Shown here piece after piece: positions 60,366 through 64,000 of a stretch of 64,000 nt of DNA. The translations under genes were made by a program, and so were the position numbers. The stretch comes from Catenulispora sp. EB89 (GTDB taxonomy: Bacteria > Actinomycetota > Actinomycetes > Streptomycetales > Catenulisporaceae). The stretch spans positions 124,001-188,000 of the forward strand of contig NZ_JBGCCU010000020.1 of assembly GCF_041261445.1 (NCBI RefSeq). The letters run 5' to 3'. Numbering within the stretch: position 1 is the first letter of the stretch; the number at the start of each line of letters is the position of its first letter. The notes beneath the pieces were generated by a model that saw nothing but the letters and a program-made list of their open reading frames with translations, made no database searches and had not been told where the DNA came from.

Positions 60366-62251
60366 TGCGGGGACCTCCGGCCGCGCCGGTTCCGGTATCG
60401 GTACCCGTACTCGATGGGTGCGCGCAGCCACTTGCCGCACTCGGTGTCGGGCAGCAGCCGCTTGGCCGCGACGACGGCGACGCCGACGAACAGCGCGATG
60501 GTCAGCAGCGCGGTCGTCGCGCCGATCAGCATCGCCCGCAGCGGGCCGGTGGCGCCGGGCAGCGCGGCGAGCAGCATCCCGATCGGTGCGGCGACGGCCG
60601 CGGCCAACGCCGCGACCAGCCCGGCACGCCCGACGCCGGCCAGCGCGTCGCGCCCGACGCCGCGGCGGACGGCGGCGAGCAGCGCGGCGCCGGCCACGGT
60701 CATGCCCAGGATGTTGCCCAGGCCCAGCGCGATGACCGCGTCCTCGCCGGGCATCAGTTCGACCAGCGTCAGGTCGGCGGCCAGCACGGTGAACCAGCCG
60801 GCGCAGACCGCGGTGGCGGCGGCGCGGCCCCGGCCGCAGGCGTAGAGCGCGCGGCTGAGGTGGGCCAGCAGGCCGTAGCCGATCAGGCCGGGGGCGAAGG
60901 CGGTCAGGCCCTGGCCCATCATCTCGACGGTGACGCTGCCGCCGGTGCCGTGGCGCGCGGTGAGGAACAGCCGGGCCGTGGGCCACGCGGCGGCGGCCAG
61001 GACCGAGGCGCCGGCCGCGGAGAAGATCACGACGGCCTGGGTGGTGGCGGCGACGCCGTGCGCGTAGCCGCGGCGGTCCCCGGCCGCCCACTTGGCGGAC
61101 AGGTCCGTGAAGGCGCTGGTCGCGACCGGGACCGCGAGGACCGCGTACGGGAGCGAGTAGACGGCCCAGACCAGGTTGAAGACGGTGAGGGTGCCGGTGG
61201 AGGCGTGGCCGGCGTTGGAGAGCAGGACGATGGTCAGGACCGCGAGCTGCTGCGCGATCAGGGTCGCGACGCCGGCGACGCCCAGGGAGCGGGCCTTGCG
61301 GGCGACGCCTTCGGGGAAGCGGAACGTCGGGCGCAGGTTCAACTTCGCGCGGCGCACGGCTGGCAGCAGCGACAGGACCAGGATCAGGACGCCCGCGGAC
61401 GTGCCGAGCGCCAGGACGAGCTCGGGGAGGCGGCGCAGGTCGCGCAGGTGCGCGCCGCGTCCGCGGTCCAGGAAGGCGAAGACCGTGTAGGAGGCGATGA
61501 CGACCAGGCTGGACAGCAGCGGGGCCAGGGCCGGGGCCAGGAAGCGGCGGTCGGCCTGCAGGGTCGCGCCGAGGACGACCGCGGCGCCGTAGAGCGGGAT
61601 CTGCGGGAGGAAGAAGATCAGGAAGCGGCTGATCTGGTCCGTGTAGTAGGGGCCGTGGCCGCTGCCGAGGATGTGGCCCATCGGACCGGCCAGCGCGACG
61701 CCGGTCGCCGACAGCGGGATGAGGATGGCCAGCGTCCAGGTCAGCAGGGCCGAGACGATGCGGGAGGCGCGGGCCCGGTCGGCCGGGCCGTCGCCGCCGG
61801 TGAGCGGGCCGGCCAGGAGCGGGACGGCGACGCCGGCCAGGGCGCCGCCGGCGGTGATCTCGAAGACGATGTTGGGGAGCTGGTTCGCGGAGTTGTAGGC
61901 GTCGGCCAGGGAGCCGGCGCCGACGGTGTGGGAGAAGACGAGCCAGCGGCCGAAGCCGACGACGCGGGAGGCGACGGTCGCTATGGCGATGAGGACGGCG
62001 GCACCGAGGAGGGTGTTCGCTCGGCGCGGGAGGCGGACGGCGCGCGGGCTTGGGGGGCTTTGAGGATCCGGGGTGTTCTGAGGGCTCGGGGGGCTCGCGG
62101 CGTTCCGAGAGCTCGCGGGGTTCTGAGAGCTCGCGGGGTTCTGAAGGCTCGCGGGGCTCGGGTCCGCGTGCTGCTGCGGCACCGAGGACTCGGCGGCGGC
62201 TTTCGGCGCGACCACCTCGGCCTGGTCGTGATCGATCTGGACGTCAGCCAT
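60362..62251 (-). CDS. murJ: MurJ/MviN-family lipid II flippase
   Basis: Predicted peptidoglycan-precursor flippase, 629 aa, 14 helices. A cytoplasmic Pro/Ser/Gln-rich N-terminal tail (about 1-75, with repeats of the NPASSQ type encoded by 18-bp DNA repeats at 62085-62160) precedes the MOP-fold core: VASRVVGFGRWLVFSHTVGA, ANQLPNIVFEITAGGALAG, YGAAVVLGATLQADRRFLAP, VPVATSAFTDLS. Start ATG 62251 overlaps the WecA-like gene by 8 bp. Actinobacteria usually carry more than one MviN-like protein; this one has no C-terminal pseudokinase. Confidence 0.9.
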   Translation of the reverse strand: MADVQIDHDQAEVVAPKAAAESSVPQQHADPSPASLQNPASSQNPASSRNAASPPSPQNTPDPQSPPSPRAVRLPRRANTLLGAAVLIAIATVASRVVGFGRWLVFSHTVGAGSLADAYNSANQLPNIVFEITAGGALAGVAVPLLAGPLTGGDGPADRARASRIVSALLTWTLAILIPLSATGVALAGPMGHILGSGHGPYYTDQISRFLIFFLPQIPLYGAAVVLGATLQADRRFLAPALAPLLSSLVVIASYTVFAFLDRGRGAHLRDLRRLPELVLALGTSAGVLILVLSLLPAVRRAKLNLRPTFRFPEGVARKARSLGVAGVATLIAQQLAVLTIVLLSNAGHASTGTLTVFNLVWAVYSLPYAVLAVPVATSAFTDLSAKWAAGDRRGYAHGVAATTQAVVIFSAAGASVLAAAAWPTARLFLTARHGTGGSVTVEMMGQGLTAFAPGLIGYGLLAHLSRALYACGRGRAAATAVCAGWFTVLAADLTLVELMPGEDAVIALGLGNILGMTVAGAALLAAVRRGVGRDALAGVGRAGLVAALAAAVAAPIGMLLAALPGATGPLRAMLIGATTALLTIALFVGVAVVAAKRLLPDTECGKWLRAPIEYGYRYRNRRGRRSPQ

Positions 62252-63410
62252 CCGCGGTCTCGCTCCGCTTCGGGATCCGGCCCCACTCGTCGAGCGCGCG
62301 CAGGGGCGGCGTCGCGGCGATGACCTTGGTGAAGCTGACCTTCTCGCTGGCCGCGGTGAGCGCGACGAGGCCGGCGGCCAGGACGACGAGGCCGGGACGC
62401 GAGGCGCGTGCGGCCGCCGCGACACCGAGTGCGGCACCGAGTGCGTTGGCCCCGCAGTCGCCGAGCATGGCCTGCTCGCCGAGGTCTTCAGGGAGAAGCG
62501 CTGCGGCGGCACCGAGTGCCGCCGCCGTGAGGAGCCCAGAGCTCGATCTACCTGTGAAGACCTCGCGCAGGAGGCCGCCGCCCGCGCCGATGACCGCGGC
62601 TTTGGTGGCGCGTCCGGGGCGCAGGTCGAAGAGGTTCACGACGTTGGCCGCCCCCGCGACGACGAGGCCGGCCAGCACACGGTCGAGCGGATCGCGGCGG
62701 ACGACGGCGCCGGCGGCCAGACCGGTGGCGCCGATGCCGAGGATCTTGACGGCGCCGGTGGTGACCTCGCCGTGCGCCAGCGCGCTGAGATGGCCGCGGA
62801 AGCCCTTGGCCGCGCCGCGTTCGTTGAGGTCGTCGTAGAGCCCGACGGCGCCGGCACCGAGTGCCGCACCGCAGCCGGCGAGCCGCACCGAGGCGGGCAC
62901 ACCGGGGACGAGGAGGGACGCCGCGGCGATGCCGAGAGCGACGGCGGGGCCTTCGAGCAGGGTGACTTCGCGGCCGCGGTTGTTCTTGCGGACCCAGCGC
63001 TCCCGGCCACCGGGAGGCCGTGCGTTCAGCAGGCGATAGGCACCGCGCGCCACGCCCCCGCCGACCGCGGCGGCCGCCACGACACCGCCGACACCAACCA
63101 CCTGCTCGACGCTACCTCGTGCGCGGAGGCGGATCGCCGAACGACTCGCGTCGGAGGATCCTTGCCGAGGGCGGAGTTCCAGGACCGTGATCGCCGCTCT
63201 CAACCGGTCCGCGGCCGCAGCCGGCGTGTTCGCGCCGATCGCCGAACGACTCGCGTCGGAGGATCCTCGCCGAGGGCGGAGTTCCAGGACGGTGATCGCC
63301 GCTCTCAACCGGTCCGCGGCCGCAGTCGGCGTGTTCGCGCCGCTGATCAGCTTCGCCAGCCGGTCCCCCGGCCCGCCGTCCGATGCCCCTGCCGCCCGAT
63401 TCCCACTCAC
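62244..63410 (-). CDS. WecA-like (GT4-fold membrane) protein of the murJ operon
   Basis: 388 aa from GTG 63410 (GGAGGGG at 7 nt; ATG 63428 in frame is the alternative). Hydrophobic throughout from about 115. Family landmarks are degenerate but present: LYDDLNERGAAKGFRGHLSAL (DD pair and KGFxGH), VVNLFDLRPGR and MLGDCGANALGAALG (GDxG). These match prenyl-phosphate GlcNAc-1-P transferases such as WecA; activity and sugar are uncertain. The first 95 residues contain a 35-residue tandem duplication. Conserved beside murJ in actinomycetes. Confidence 0.8.
   Translation of the reverse strand: MSGNRAAGASDGGPGDRLAKLISGANTPTAAADRLRAAITVLELRPRRGSSDASRSAIGANTPAAAADRLRAAITVLELRPRQGSSDASRSAIRLRARGSVEQVVGVGGVVAAAAVGGGVARGAYRLLNARPPGGRERWVRKNNRGREVTLLEGPAVALGIAAASLLVPGVPASVRLAGCGAALGAGAVGLYDDLNERGAAKGFRGHLSALAHGEVTTGAVKILGIGATGLAAGAVVRRDPLDRVLAGLVVAGAANVVNLFDLRPGRATKAAVIGAGGGLLREVFTGRSSSGLLTAAALGAAAALLPEDLGEQAMLGDCGANALGAALGVAAAARASRPGLVVLAAGLVALTAASEKVSFTKVIAATPPLRALDEWGRIPKRSETADG
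63132..63341 (-). repeat. 105-bp tandem duplication in the WecA-like gene
   Basis: Copies 63132-63236 and 63237-63341 differ at only three positions and keep frame (35 codons). The encoded unit contains ADRLRAAITVLELRPR. Recent, strain-variable duplication likely. Confidence 0.85.
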
Positions 63411-63446
63411 CCGAAATCCCCTCCGCATACCGGCCCGCCACCGGCC

Positions 63447-64000
63447 TCAGTGCAGGTCCGGCAGCGGCCCGTCGGCCGTCCCGGTGAGTCCGTAGTGCCC
63501 GGTCTTGCCGCCGGCGGCCTCGGCGAGGGCGAACACCGTGATGATGCGGCCCGAGGGCTGGTCGGCGGTGTCCGCGGTCGACACGTTCTTCGACACCCAG
63601 CCGTCCTTCAGCGCCGCGGCCAGCAGCCCCGGGCTCGCCGCCGAGGACGCCGGGCCGGCCAGGACCGCGCCCAGCGAGCGGCCGCCGCCGGTCAGGTCCT
63701 TCAGGAAGCCGAGGTACAGCGCGTCGGCGGCGTCGTTGCCCGCGGAGCCCGAGGACGGGGCCGGCGGGGCCAGCACCACCACCAGGTCCGCCGAGGTCGC
63801 GCTGGCCGCCTTCACGTCGACGAACCCCGCGTCGCTGTAGGCGGTCAGCACGTCCTGGGACGCCTGGTCCGTGATCTTCTGCTCGCCGATGCCGGAGGAG
63901 TTCGCCGGTATGCGGTGTACCACCGCGCCGGCGATGTCGGCCATGGCGACCACCGGGGCCGGCGTGCCGGACGTCGCGGAGGCCGACGGGGTCGGCAGCT
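63447..64000 (-). CDS. SteB/MctB-like (copper transporter family) protein, N-terminus outside window
   Basis: The frame is open at the right edge; about 184 C-terminal codons are visible. Extracytoplasmic-looking domain with AGAVVHRIPANSSGIGEQKI, DLVVVLAPPAPSSG and the ending RIITVFALAEAAGGKTGHYG, the pattern of SteB/MctB proteins encoded between steA and cell-envelope genes in actinobacteria. The name copper transporter comes from mycobacterial MctB; in corynebacteria the relative is part of a divisome pair. It heads the visible leftward envelope operon. The expected upstream partner (SteA) is beyond the window. Confidence 0.75.
   Translation of the reverse strand, partial: LPTPSASATSGTPAPVVAMADIAGAVVHRIPANSSGIGEQKITDQASQDVLTAYSDAGFVDVKAASATSADLVVVLAPPAPSSGSAGNDAADALYLGFLKDLTGGGRSLGAVLAGPASSAASPGLLAAALKDGWVSKNVSTADTADQPSGRIITVFALAEAAGGKTGHYGLTGTADGPLPDLH

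Overview
This is chromosomal DNA of a very high-GC actinomycete. The evidence is GC-saturated third codon positions, actinobacterial -10 boxes placed 6-7 nt before start codons (leaderless mRNAs), GTG and TTG starts, the mycothiol gene mshC, and actinobacteria-restricted families (DUF3090, SCO1664-like, MSMEG_4193-like, a SteB/MctB-like protein, SigE-type sigma factor). A Catenulispora- or Streptomyces-like soil organism fits best; a secreted G1 glutamic peptidase hints at an acidic habitat. That assignment is inference. I saw no rRNA, tRNA, CRISPR array or phage.

Region 1 (1-10.9 kb) is a galactose/galactoside locus in two divergent operons. The leftward operon encodes a sugar-binding lipoprotein, a double-ABC ATPase, a permease and a secreted GH27 alpha-galactosidase. 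The rightward operon encodes an SDR sugar dehydrogenase, a GntR regulator, galactonate dehydratase, a KDPGal-type aldolase and a PfkB kinase. Together they read as hydrolysis, import and an oxidative De Ley-Doudoroff route to pyruvate and glyceraldehyde-3-phosphate.

Region 2 (10.9-42 kb) is accessory. It holds four regulator/exporter or regulator/enzyme pairs with readable operators (notably TetR/MFS at 19.4 kb and TetR/quinone oxidoreductase at 33.4 kb), secreted proteins (G1 peptidase, beta-propeller, CHAP-PKD protein, Tat-exported C39-like peptidase), a P450, a PhyH dioxygenase with its AraC regulator, and a lone AAA ATPase. A scar at 29.5-32.1 kb consists of a truncated HEAT-repeat gene, a decayed IS256-family transposase and two small intact ORFs. 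A 1108-residue TPR-CHAT protease-like protein and a SigE-type sigma factor with its membrane partner follow.

Region 3 (42-64 kb) is mostly conserved actinobacterial core: PAC2 protein (preceded by a leaderless 56-codon ORF), a HxlR-peroxiredoxin fusion regulator divergent from an MFS pump, mshC, a GNAT protein, the SCO1664-like/DUF3090/histidine-phosphatase trio, CorA, an RlmG-like methyltransferase, two hydrolases, an MmyB-like regulator with an aldo/keto reductase, a NUDIX hydrolase, pyrG, and a cell-envelope operon (SteB-like, WecA-like membrane protein, MurJ, GT4) that runs off the right edge.

Start codons were chosen from Shine-Dalgarno sequences, 4-bp ATGA/GTGA overlaps or leaderless -10 boxes, so several differ from the longest open frame.
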